The notes beneath the pieces are model-generated. The model made no database searches and was not told where the DNA came from. It saw only the letters and a list, made by a program, of their open reading frames with translations. From Acanthococcus lagerstroemiae (lineage: Eukaryota > Arthropoda > Insecta > Hemiptera > Eriococcidae), in contig CM063113.1 in assembly GCA_031841125.1 (NCBI GenBank), forward strand, positions 39,896,197-39,960,196: DNA of 64,000 bases, given 5' to 3'. This document shows, piece by piece, positions 12,901 through 19,502 of this stretch. Numbering within the stretch: the first letter of the stretch is position 1; every line of letters begins with the position of its first letter. Made by a program: the position numbers and the translations under genes.

Positions 12901-15900
12901 ATACAGCTTTTGACTCCCTCTTTCATGACAAAATTTGGCTTACGTTAGCTCAGCGAGGAATTCTATAAAAGATCATAAAAATTATAAAAAATCTACATGA
13001 AAACTCTCAAGCTCAAATTAAGCTGGATAAAGAAAGTGAGTGATTCATGGTTGAATGTGGTGTGAAACAAGGAGATCCACTCTCCCCGAGCATTTGTAAT
13101 GCAGTTTTAGAACATATTTTTCGGCAGATGAATGGACAGGGGAGAGAAATCAAAATTAAAATTAGAGATCAAAACTTATTGCACTACAAACAATTAAATA
13201 ATCTCAGATTTGCTGACGACATCGCGATTATAGCAAAGAACGGGGACTAACTTAGAGCCATGGCGGAGGATCCGAGGAGAGAGAGCGCGAAAGTTGGCCT
13301 GACAATCAACCAGGATAAAACCAGAATCTCAACAAATATCAAACACCTTGGCGAAATCAAAATTGATTATATAAAAATAAAAAAGAAGTTGCGGAATACG
13401 AGTGTTTGGGGCAGATTTTATAAACTAAAAATAAAACAGAAAAAGAGTTAGAAATCGTAGGGCGAATGCCTGAAAAACATTCTAAATAAGAATTTGGGAA
13501 AGTACTATTCTCCATGTCCTGACCTACGGGGCCCAGACCTGGGCGAACGCAAAACACAGGAAAGAAAAAAGTTTCGGACGACCCTGAACTCAATGTTGAA
13601 GGAGCAGTCTTCAAGTGAAACTAAAAGATCGCATAAAAATAGACGAAACAGTTAACCGGATCAAAGCCAAAAATATCTGGGTTGTCATCAAGCGACTAAA
13701 ATGGAAATACGCTGGCCATGTTGTAAGAGAATCAGGACCAGAGGTGGGTAAGTTCACAAACTTTAAAGTTTGCTCATTCACGTTTAGTTCACGTTCACGT
13801 TCTTTTGCTGTTTGTGAACGAGTGAACGGCGTTCACATCATCACATCCTTTCTAATTTTCGTGGTATTCTTTATTTTAGTCTTGATTTGACAACGCGCCC
13901 ATCCCTGCTAATGCGAAAAGTTATTCCTAGACCCAGGTTCCAGCCAACTGTAAGAAGCTAGTCTGTTTTACAGTTATAAAGACAAAAGTTATCAGAAGAT
14001 GGCATTTCTGTATTCAGTCACTTCAATATTTTGAGGTGAATCACATACACGGAACTAGATAATTATTTCTGGAGGAAGGGGGGCTAATTTTGCATGTGGG
14101 GGCTCAGCTTTGAATCCTTCTCTAGTTCCATCAAGAGAGAATCATCATTTTTTGGCTTTTATTTATGTTCGCCCATAATATTTACCTTGCAGTAGAAATT
14201 TTCTACAGCGACACGTCAAAATTTTTTTTTAATTGCGACAGCAAAACTAAACCAAACCAAACAGATAAAATTACAGTAGGCTAATGCGTGAATGGGGAAG
14301 TACAGCACCATTTTGCATCTCGCCCTCATTTCTTCAGAAAGGAAAGAAATCTCGTTCATTTTCGTTCACTCGTTCACGTTCACAGAAATTTCATTCACGT
14401 TCACTCTTAAAAATATCGTTCTCGTTCACGTTTGTCAAAAATGTGAACGAGTTCACGAACTGAACGACGTTCATAAGTGAACGTACCCCCCTCTGATCAG
14501 GACTTGAATGGAACAAGATCCTGGCAACATTGGGATTTCAATTTAGAGTTTCAAGTGTTGGCAACCCTATGATATGTGTGAGTGATTAGTGATTACGTAT
14601 GATTTACCGTAAGCGTGTAGCAAACTTCAGCTATCATTAAGTCGATTAGAAATTCACTTTAAAGAAAATTTGTCCTAAATTCGACTGCATCATCACAAAA
14701 AAATTAAATTATAATCAGTTCTACTGGCAGAATAATTTTTACTCGGTTTTTTACCCTACTGAAGATAGCAGTGTTTCTATTTGAAAGTACACATGATCAC
14801 TCACTCATTTTCACCCGCTAACACCCGCGCAGGTAGTTTTGCAGCGCACTCTAGTGCAGGTTTAAATCCCAATGGGCCCCACACCATGGCAAGAGGGGAA
14901 GAAGCAGACCAGTCAGGAGATGGGCGAACGGCTCCAGTGGATATACCTGGCTAGCGATAGGGACAAATTGAGAGAAGTGACGGAGAGCTATACCCAGAAA
15001 TGGGTAGCCGAAGGAGGAGTCAGGGAGGGGTGAATTCATCACCTACCTATTAGAAAGGCCTGTTATAGAACCATTTTCAATTGTCTCCTAATTGGGCTAA
15101 GCTTAAAAATAAAAATAAAAAATGAAATACGAATAAATTAAAAGTGCGGGAAAAAATCAGTCTCGGAACTTGATAGTCACGCTGTGTATGTCCGACGACA
15201 TAGTGATGGGCGGTGGGAATATTCCCGGGGAAAAAATGTGAAGGAAAGAAATTTGGGGAGGGGAAGTTCTTTTCAGGGAAGATTAGGATTTATTGTAGAC
15301 CAGCTGGCAGACAGTACTTAGTAGCACTGTAACAGCTAACAGTATCAAGTATCAACTGGTCATAAACTGTTGTAGATTTCATCAGTTGTGACCTATCACA
15401 AGGAAAGGGCCCTCAGTAACATCGAACTAAGGGCTCTTTCCTTAGAACATGTCGATGCCTCTAAGGGTCTTTTTCTTATGACAGATCACAATTGGACGCT
15501 ATTCAGCAAAAGGGAACCAACCAACATTTGTAAACAAAATGAGTTATTAGTATCGTTGGAAAGAGCATAAAAAGTAGAATTTTTCAAAATTGGACCCCGA
15601 TTCAAAAATGTGTACGCACGTTGAAAAAAGCTCATCAGTAAACGGCTATTTCATATAGGGATTTTCATCGTCGGGTTTGTTTACATGATTTCTTGTCTCC
15701 CTGTTGAGTTATCAGTTATCACCAAGGAGCTGTATGAGGTGTTACAAGAAAAGGGCCTCAATAGTAATCAGACACTGAGGCCCTTTTCTGTGCCACATCA
15801 CATTATGGTCCCTTTGGCACATTCTGTTACGAATTTTGTTTTTTTCTTTCAGTACTCTATTTAGGGGGGAAAAGAAAATGAAAAACCGTAATAAAATCAC

Positions 15901-17675
15901 GATATGTTCTGGCACATAAAATGGCCTCAATGGTAAGGGAACATTAGGGCCCTTTTCTATGTCACATCACATTGTGGTTCTTTTGACATATTTTATTACA
16001 AATGTTCATCTTTTCCTTTCAGTGCTCTACTTAAAAAATCTGAAATTCGTAATAAAATGTGTCAAAAGAATCATAATACGATATGGCACAGAAAAGAGCC
16101 TCAGTGTCTTATTACCATTGAGGCCCTTTTCTTGTGTCAAGTCACATACCTCATTGTTGATTGATAATTCTACATCGAGATGAGAAATCATGTAAACAAA
16201 CCCGCCGATGAAAAGCCCTATAGTTTCTATGTACATGGCTCTTGAACTTCGAATTACGTGTTCTCAAAACGCGAATTTTGCTAGTTGGTTCCCTTTTGCT
16301 GAATAGCGGCCAGTTATCATATTCATATCACGGAGCGTTGAAAATCTGAAATGAGTTGTGATTCAGCTTGTGATGAGTTGAGTATTTTATATTTTTGAGA
16401 TATAGCTATATCAAATTATCACTTCTTGGTTTAGGTACCTACGTTTTTTAGTCATCTTCATTTTAATCTCATTTAGTCATTTTGCAATCGAAAATATGGG
16501 TCGAAGACTAGACGATATCTGGTCGTTATAGGTCTTCGAGGGAGCCTTTTTCCTGGGAAGCAACGAGAAATGGACGGTGTTGAAAAAAAAAGCTCCTAAG
16601 CGACAAAATGTGTTTTTTGAGGAAACATAACATTAATACCTCCCTTTCCTTCGAAAAGTCTGTAAAAGCCAATGAATATTGCCGGTTTAGGGACATAACG
16701 TTTACTGGTAAGCTTTTTTCAACATGGATACAAATTTTCGTATCGGGGACGGGGACTAAATTTAAAAAAGAATTCTACGGTTTACGCTCTTTCCAACGAT
16801 ACTAATAGCTCATTTTATCAACAAATGTCCATTGGGCGCTTTTTGTTCAACAGCGTCCAAATAAGGAATTCACAAAAATTTCCGATGTTCCTAATTTTCC
16901 CACCCAACATTTCCAGGGAGGGACTCTATTTGGGAATAAAAATGAATTCCCGGTTTTTGCCCCTCCCTATGGCCCAGAGTGTTATATTCTCAGCGCCTGG
17001 CATGTTATAGTAAAGTATTTCTAACTTGTTTTTCCAGCCCCTTTTCCTTTTGTTTGTTGAGGGCGTGTAGAACTGTTCTCCCCCTTGGTGACTGCCTCTT
17101 ATCTTGGGGCCTTGTTATGCCTCGAATGTTCATTGTTTTGTTTTTTGTTTTTTTTCAGAGCCGGTGTACGATTGATGGAGTATTTTAAGAAACTATGTCG
17201 AGAGATGAACTTCGAAAAAGAGTTATTGGAGGCTGAAAACCAATCCAACAGGTCGAATGTAGACGATGAAATTGATAATGTCGAAGAAGAGATAGAGGAG
17301 GAAGATACGGCGGTTGAAGAAGAAGATGATGAAGAACAAGATGAAGAAGAGGTCGAAGAAGATGAAGCAGAAGCGGTGACAGAAGAAGTTAACACTGATA
17401 ATGAAGTGGACACGGAACTGGATGATGCCGACGAAGCTGCTAAACCCGAAGAGATAGTTTGTCACGAAAACAGCGCTGATGATGATGAAGACGAAAGCGA
17501 TGGAAGTGACGATGGTGTTGAGGAAGAAGAGGAAGAACAAGAAAACGAGGATGACGACGACGATCAAGAAGAGGAGGAGGAAGATGATACCGAGGAAGAG
17601 GAGGAGGATGAAGACAGGACGAGAAGAAACTCACCTGGTGCTAGTCCATCGAGAAAAAGGATCAAAATTAATTGA
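749..17675 (+). CDS. Acf1-like: 3' part of an Acf1/BAZ1A-like chromatin-remodelling subunit (five exons, 5' end outside the window)
   Basis: Exons 749-927, 1513-1671, 6718-6932, 10061-10224 and 17159-17675 join with matching phases (1, 1, 0, 2) and give about 410 residues. Domain order is PHD finger, Ser/acidic linker, bromodomain, acidic tail. In Acf1/BAZ1A the PHD fingers and bromodomain form the C-terminal half of the large non-catalytic subunit of the ISWI complexes ACF and CHRAC, which space nucleosomes in the nucleus. The bromodomain has the family features WPFLRPVS, a D-Y-x-x-I-V-K-R-P-M-D-F block, VFSNCFLYN and, after the last junction, KAGVRL, which resembles BAZ1A more than BAZ2. 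WAC, DDT and WAKZ domains and any further PHD finger must lie upstream and were not seen. The odd points are large transposon-filled introns (5.0, 3.1 and 6.9 kb) and a long acidic tail. BAZ1B or another PHD-bromodomain protein is the alternative. Confidence 0.72.
1196..1330 (+). other. Possible optional or missed Acf1-like exon (open, Ser/Asp-rich)
   Basis: Between the PHD exon and the exon at 1513 there is a frame open from 1192 to 1349. It encodes a basic stretch and then CKSLSDDSLLDGSSESSESS, which looks like linker sequence of this protein family. If an exon used the AG at 1194-1195 and the weak GT at 1331-1332, its phases would fit both neighbours. Both sites are poor, however, and a better acceptor/donor pair nearby (1190-1191, 1248-1249) would break the frame downstream. 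It may be a real exon, a decayed one, or chance. Confidence 0.25.
1513..1671 (+). CDS. Acf1-like: Acf1-like exon: Ser/acidic linker
   Basis: The acceptor is AG at 1511-1512 and the donor is GTACGT at 1672. Two bases complete the codon split with the PHD exon, giving Glu. The reading is EENRHNFIDEQDEPSYSEPS, then a basic RRKTSK patch, then SSDEDEYD across the next junction. This is low-complexity linker between PHD finger and bromodomain, with acidic patches and likely casein-kinase-type serines (inference). No domain is recognised. Phase agreement on both sides is the main support. Confidence 0.6.
1672..2059. other. Intron sequence, no feature seen
   Basis: This is the 5' end of a 5-kb intron. 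It begins with GTACGT and has only short chance reading frames. Nothing else recognisable was seen before the hAT-like element that follows. Confidence 0.5.
2060..2427. mobile_element. hAT-like MITE with near-perfect 8-bp target duplication
   Basis: The termini are CAGGGACGTA on the left and, on the reverse strand, CAAGGACGTAT. The flanks are ATTTGTCT (2052-2059) and ATTTGTTT (2428-2435), 7 of 8 identical, which is the hAT target-site length. The 368-bp interior contains diverged direct repeats around TTGGGAATTTTGAGTTG and has no transposase. The call rests on termini and duplication only. Confidence 0.55.
2428..4153. other. Intron sequence with diverged repeat debris
   Basis: The part from 2540 to 2780 has two related segments ending in GGTGCT...ACTATTTGACAAAAT-type sequence, and a similar segment recurs at about 19,150-19,220. 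CAGTGGTGTAGC (2640) and its inverted partner GGCTAAACCACTG (2765-2777) could be the termini of another short hAT-type element, but no target duplication was found. From 2780 to 4153 nothing beyond chance frames and homopolymers was recognised. Confidence 0.4.
4154..4265 (-). mobile_element. Truncated copy of the TGGGAT-ended MITE
   Basis: It reads as the reverse complement of the right end of the elements at 5090-5419 and 14529-14873. It shares CCTGCACTAGAGTGCGCTGC, the following AAAACCACCTG and the GTGTACTTTCAAGTAGAAA stretch, then loses similarity. It faces the copy at 5090-5419, so the two could also be the ends of one longer element that now encloses younger insertions. Confidence 0.6.
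4463..4848. mobile_element. hAT-type MITE with perfect 8-bp target duplication
   Basis: The termini are inverted: CAGGGATGTT at the left, and AACATCCCTG at the right. They are flanked by exact ATCGCAAT at 4455-4462 and 4849-4856. Inverted similarity continues inward (GTAGACAAATCT against AGATAAATCTGTGTCTA). Length is 386 bp with no transposase. Removing it and one duplication restores the left arm of foldback A. Confidence 0.8.
4881..5063. mobile_element. Foldback element B (palindrome with CCATCTTGG arms)
   Basis: The arms at 4903-4957 and about 4991-5051 are inverted copies: TACTAGATCATATG, GGTATAATCAGAC, CCATCTTGGTAG and AGTAAAC on the left, with their complements on the right. CGTCGATGC (4881-4889) and CATCGATGC (5055-5063) flank it, 8 of 9 identical, and could be a target duplication. 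Termini and the CCATCTTGG core relate it to the elements at 6212 and 56716. Confidence 0.65.
5090..5419 (+). mobile_element. MITE with TGGGAT termini, probable AT target duplication
   Basis: This 330-bp element is about 85-90% similar by eye to 14529-14873. It starts ATTGGGATTTAAAC and ends GTTTGGATCCCAAT. Both copies are flanked by AT, so the mobile unit may be TGGGAT...ATCCCA with a 2-bp AT duplication. Removing it rejoins CCGC and AGTC as CCGCATAGTC, exactly as in the intact foldback at 56716-56899. No coding sequence. Confidence 0.65.
5498..6211. other. Intron sequence, no feature seen
   Basis: AT-rich intron with no recognisable element, exon or RNA gene. Only chance open frames occur. 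Confidence 0.5.
6212..6392. mobile_element. Foldback element, intact 181-bp palindrome
   Basis: The left arm begins GTACTAGAGC and the right arm ends GCTCTAGTAC. The arms stay complementary for about 80 bp, including TAACTTCGTGTGAGTAC, CGTCCGCCATTTTGAC, CGTGGATGCCGAAT and GACTA(T/C)GCGG around a tiny loop (ACGTACC). There is no coding sequence. The layout matches 56716-56899 and foldbacks A and B. Confidence 0.75.
6393..6717. other. Intron 3' end, no feature seen
   Basis: AT-rich sequence ending in the acceptor ATTCAG at 6712-6717. No element recognised. Confidence 0.5.
6718..6932 (+). CDS. Acf1-like: Acf1-like exon: basic patch and first half of the bromodomain
   Basis: The acceptor is AG at 6716-6717 and the donor is GAG|GTTTGT, ending in phase 0. 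It reads ENGGNGEAG, then HRRRRRTRH (basic, nuclear-localisation-like), then LPLDNATLQEMLDKIMHHED and AWPFLRPVSRYE. The last part is helix Z and the WPF shelf of a bromodomain, the acetyl-lysine reader. The domain is split by the 3.1-kb intron that follows, and the phase-0 end fits the exon at 10061. Confidence 0.75.
7404..7948 (-). mobile_element. tRNA-headed SINE inserted in the R1-like element
   Basis: Perfect 13-bp duplications ATGGAATTAAATA lie at 7391-7403 and 7949-7961. On the minus strand the element opens GGGTGCGGC with a box-A-like TGGTAGCCGAATGG (7924-7937) and a box-B-like GGTTTGAATCC (7880-7890), the two internal RNA polymerase III promoter elements of tRNA genes. An arginine-type loop CTCCTAA is visible between them. 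The ~450-bp body is not recognised and ends in an (ATA)-rich tail at 7404. Length 545 bp is long for a SINE. Removing it restores the host LINE frame (KMCDGIKYLG). Confidence 0.75.
9012..9100 (-). repeat. Antisense tRNA-like segment at the 3' end of the R1-like insertion
   Basis: Minus strand, from 9100: GGGTGG, box-A-like TGGCCGAGTGG (9082-9092), an anticodon-arm-like CTGGA-CTCGGAA-TCCGG (9057-9073) and a box-B-like GTTTGAGCC (9039-9047). The T arm and acceptor stem do not pair well, so it is not a functional tRNA gene. It lies between the LINE poly(A) and the right target duplication, so it moved with the LINE or is part of its tail. Confidence 0.55.
9114..9403. other. Intron between two LINE fragments
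   Basis: It has C and G homopolymers (9197-9206, 9225-9231) and chance frames only. Nothing was recognised. Confidence 0.45.
9404..9600 (+). mobile_element. Jockey-group LINE fragment: start of the endonuclease domain
   Basis: The frame from 9404 gives CLCQNVRGLRTKTNQI and DIIALTETWL, the first two conserved blocks (QNVRGL and LTETWL) of apurinic-type endonucleases in Jockey/CR1-group LINEs. The fragment stops being recognisable near IQNGE (about 9570). The rest of the element is missing, and an unrelated RTE 3' end follows directly. Confidence 0.6.
9605..9890 (+). mobile_element. 3' end of an RTE-clade LINE, frameshifted
   Basis: It starts with MKKLKFDYADHICKKRDG, matching the K-L-K-W-x-W-A-G-H-x-x-R block near the C-terminus of RTE proteins. 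It continues, across several frameshifts and stops, with WIPRGARRSV, a GIAWRRHAKVRGRGRTVGRA-type segment and a stop near 9836. A short (TAA)n run at about 9876-9890 would be the microsatellite tail typical of RTE elements. Confidence 0.5.
10061..10224 (+). CDS. Acf1-like: Acf1-like exon: second half of the bromodomain
   Basis: It begins after TTTATAG (acceptor AG 10059-10060) in phase 0 and ends CATAA|GTGAGT. It reads AADYAEIVKRPMDFATIKHK, then LNMLQYHTNS and MLVFSNCFLYNKDSSDVH. The Y of ADYAEIV and the N of FSNCFLYN sit where bromodomains keep the residues that bind acetyl-lysine; the Asn just after the Tyr (CFLYN) is the expected contact. The split Lys codon is completed in the last exon (KAGVRL), which matches BAZ1A-type proteins. 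Confidence 0.8.
10225..10459. other. Start of intron 4
   Basis: Opens GTGAGT. It contains TTTTTCGTGTTTCG-type low-complexity sequence with inverted similarity between its two halves (TTCGCAGTTTTTTCGC and CACGAAAAAAAC). No gene seen. Confidence 0.4.
10460..12790. repeat. Large inverted field of degenerate ~50-bp repeats
   Basis: From about 10,460 to 11,830 the + strand repeats a unit like TCTCCGATGATTTCCGAAGA followed by ATTTCATCGGAAATCTT. From about 12,130 to 12,790 the same unit occurs as its reverse complement (GATTTCCGATGAAATTCTTC and so on). A unique spacer at about 11,835-12,125 holds a G homopolymer (12,067-12,080) and an unrecognised open frame. Copies are heavily diverged, with indels. 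This could be the ends of a large foldback transposon with subterminal repeats. No transposase was identified. Confidence 0.6.
13739..14495. mobile_element. hAT-type non-autonomous element with perfect 8-bp target duplication
   Basis: ATCAGGAC flanks it at 13731-13738 and 14496-14503. The termini are CAGAGGTGGGTAAGTTCAC and, on the other strand, CAGAGGGGGGTACGTTCAC (17 of 19 matching). Subterminal regions are dense in GTTCAC/GTGAAC motifs (about 13,755-13,840 and 14,355-14,485), as in hAT elements where they can bind transposase. Length is 757 bp with no transposase frame recognised. It splits the RTE protein just after HVVRESG. Confidence 0.8.
14529..14873 (+). mobile_element. MITE with TGGGAT termini, second full copy
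   Basis: Same family as 5090-5419. It begins ATTGGGATTTC, ends TTTAAATCCCAAT, and contains the shared GTTTCAAGTGTTGGCA, ACGTATGATTTACCGTAAGC, ATCATTAAGTCGATTA and GCAGCGCACTCTAGTGCAGG blocks. Removing it with one AT rejoins the RTE C-terminus (GGCAACATGGGCCCC), which supports a 2-bp target duplication. Confidence 0.7.
15131..15479. other. Intron, no clear feature
   Basis: It contains GGGAATATTCCCGGGG (about 15,217) and a short inverted AAGGGCCCT/AGGGCTC motif pair near 15,400-15,440 that belongs to the repeat family of the next region. No coding exon seen. Confidence 0.4.
15480..16870. repeat. Composite nested inverted repeat (foldback region)
   Basis: Three layers are visible. CTATTCAGCAAAAGGGAACC at about 15,500 is inverted at about 16,285-16,310. 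TCGTCGGGTTTGTTTACATG (about 15,670) is inverted at about 16,187-16,208. The block TTATTAGTATCGTTGGAAAG (15,544-15,563) and its surroundings (15,494-15,640) are inverted at 16,712-16,858. Inside, units of about 170 bp with AAGGGCCTCA...GGCCCTTTTCT and CACATCACATT(A/G)TGGT repeat at about 15,750 and 15,920, and inverted at about 16,040-16,140. There is no coding sequence. Confidence 0.6.
17159..17675 (+). CDS. Acf1-like: Acf1-like last exon: bromodomain end and acidic C-terminal tail
   Basis: The acceptor follows a strong polypyrimidine tract (TTTTTTTTCAG, ending 17158). One base completes the Lys codon from 10224. It reads AGVRLMEYFKKLCREMNF (last bromodomain helix), then about 130 residues very rich in Glu and Asp with few breaks (about 17,255-17,620). 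The end is basic, SPSRKRIKIN, then TGA at 17673-17675. The tail would be strongly negative and disordered. Acidic tails in chromatin factors often contact histones (inference). BAZ1A orthologues often end soon after the bromodomain, so tail length may be lineage-specific. Confidence 0.78.
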
Positions 17676-18830
17676 GTGTTTTTCAGTAACTAGGTATACC
17701 TTCTCCAATAGAGAGCAAATATTTCTTTCGACCAGAAGATGTGATAATTTTGCGTATTTACTCGTATTCGGCACATCGTATGTACTCGTGAATCTGGCAC
17801 ATCAGGCCAGTTCGCGTGCTGTTGTAAAAGTCTCGCTATGAGCGATAATGACTTCTTCCATTTGTTCCTTTTAAAAGACGTTTCGCGTACGAGAAAGGAA
17901 AAATATGCGACGTATTCTTACCGCCAGTCTCTGATCGGGTGCGGCGTACTCGCATACCAAATGTAGATCGTAAATGTTATTTATTTTCTCGACCGATACG
18001 ACATACCGTGACGGCACGGTTGAGTTTTTATTTTACGTATCGTAATCGTAACACCGTGTAACGGTAACTGCTCTACTGCACATTCGTATAATCGTAAACC
18101 TTACCTAAATAACGATTATAATTACGATTACCTATTTATGTTCGAGCCGACGATTAGATGATTATTATTAGTGAGTAGTAATCGTAGTATCGTTAGTATT
18201 ATTATTCGTGTAAGTCTGTAAGTACCTAAGGAATAGTAACTGTTTATGTATACATGTAGTACTCGTAGTAAACGTGCGCAGCGCTCCTACTTTTCTTCGA
18301 TGAACGCGTAAGCTTATTTTTCATTTCGAAAAAACATTCGTTATTGTCATCATATCGCCGTATAATATACAGTCGTTTCATTATAATGAAAATGTGGCTT
18401 TTATGTTCAAACTGTAGTTCGCTTTACTCCTCGTTCTCGTGCTAATTAAATAATTTACTTTCGCGTACGGTCATTTTTATTAAATTTTTATTATTTCATC
18501 GTTGTCGTGTTGTAATTTTAAAATGTTCAATGTATTCTCTCTCCCCCTCTCTCCCTCTCCCACGGTATGTCCATGGTGCACACATACACCTACGTACACG
18601 CACAGATATACGCTCAGACACCCGCAACCACTCACGATATCATTAAATTGCTATTCTAAGCCTTCAAATGCGAATTCATTTTTGTATTTTTTTTTTTTTA
18701 TTAGATCATTTGTACGTTGTATGTATTTATTTTTAGCGAAAAAAAAAATTAAACATGATTGAAAGAAGACAGCGAAACAACTTTATTGTTTGTATTCGTC
18801 GAATAAAAATGTATTTGAAATCATCGAATG
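17676..18830 (+). other. Acf1-like: Probable 3' untranslated region of the Acf1-like gene
   Basis: AT-rich sequence without coding potential follows the stop. It includes runs of TAATCG-type sequence, a CT-rich tract at about 18,536-18,560 and a CA-rich tract to about 18,630. The extent is inferred from the AATAAA that follows. Confidence 0.45.
18802..18807 (+). promoter_or_regulatory. Candidate poly(A) signal AATAAA
   Basis: Canonical hexamer about 1.1 kb after the stop codon, followed by T- and G-containing sequence. It is the best candidate for the gene's cleavage signal, but other A-rich hexamers exist in the region. Confidence 0.4.
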
Positions 18831-19327
18831 AAAGGAAGCAGTACATGAAATCACTCCGACAGGTTGATTTTGGCTTTTGTATCTACACTCCGTGCTTTTG
18901 TCGAGTCGATCCTGTACTTCGTTTTGCAACATTTTGCGATATGGGACACATCCTCCAACAATCATGGAGAATATTCTCGGCTATGTTTCCAGGTCGAGTA
19001 TTCTCGCCGTAGGTATTTCAAAACATGTTCAGATAACTTCGAACCTTAAAAAATTGGGATTCACTCGCAGTTATATATTGTGTAGCTAAGAGTGGCACTC
19101 TCTGTCCCCTGCCGTGGCGTGGACCGTCTAGTGCTCTAGGGAGGGTTTATATTTGACCAAAAGGGGAGGGGTGCCAGAGTTAGAGAAATCACTATTTAAC
19201 GTAATGCAAAATGGTGTCCATAACCCATTGACCACTCTTTTCGGAATTTTATTATTTTCGCGAGTGGTTTCAAAAAGGAAATATTCCAGTATTACGACGA
19301 ATTTCGATCGAACTTCAATGGGGGCTA
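18831..19327. other. Intergenic sequence between gene end and satellite
   Basis: No gene was recognised. The part at about 19,145-19,220 (GGGGAGGGGTGCCAGAGTTA, then AAATCACTATTTAACG) resembles the repeat at 2,570-2,720, so it is dispersed repeat debris. Confidence 0.45.
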
Positions 19328-19502
19328 TACTGGGTCAAAAATAGCCTGTGAATCAATTTTGACGACGGTTTTGAATTGGTCTCGGCGATTAGAATTTATT
19401 TCGCCAGGACCTGGCCCCGAAGCTCTCGGAAAATTTTTCCGCCCAAAAGAATGTCTGATGTATTATAGTATGGAGAAATTTTCAAAATTTTCGTAATTCA
19501 AA
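19328..19502 (-). repeat. Diverged inverted satellite monomer at the array's left edge
   Basis: Read on the minus strand this matches the satellite monomer in order: GAAAATTTCTCCATA (about 19,468-19,482), an equivalent of TTCGGGCGAAAAAATTTTC (about 19,430-19,445), GGAGCTACGG/GCGCTGGCGC-like sequence (19,403-19,425), CTCAATTTTTCGAGACGAATTC-like sequence (19,370-19,400), and TTGGGTCAAAAA (19,330-19,342). Identity is clearly lower than among array monomers. Orientation is opposite to the whole array and it abuts the first forward monomer. Confidence 0.7.

Larger units (their letters stand above)
12850..15130 (+). mobile_element. RTE-clade LINE copy, interrupted by a hAT element and a MITE
   Basis: Reverse-transcriptase blocks occur in order: AVFIDFNTAFDSLFHDKIW (about 12,880), GVKQGDPLSPS (13,061-13,093), LRFADDIAII (13,203-13,232), VGLTINQDKT (about 13,295), KLKDRIKIDETVNRI and LKWKYAGHVVRESG (13,618-13,738). 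After the two insertions the RTE C-terminus resumes as HHGKRGRSRPVRRWAN and then, frameshifted, LASDRDKLREVTESYTQKW (about 14,950-15,005). An (AAAAT)n-like tail lies at about 15,105-15,122. In-frame stops (12,969; 13,042; 13,249) show it is inactive. The 5' part and endonuclease are missing. Confidence 0.75.

Noticed and set aside
17099..17634. Minus-strand Ser-rich and hydrophobic frames opposite the last exon
   Set aside because: They are shadows of the GAA/GAT-rich acidic tail of the + strand gene.
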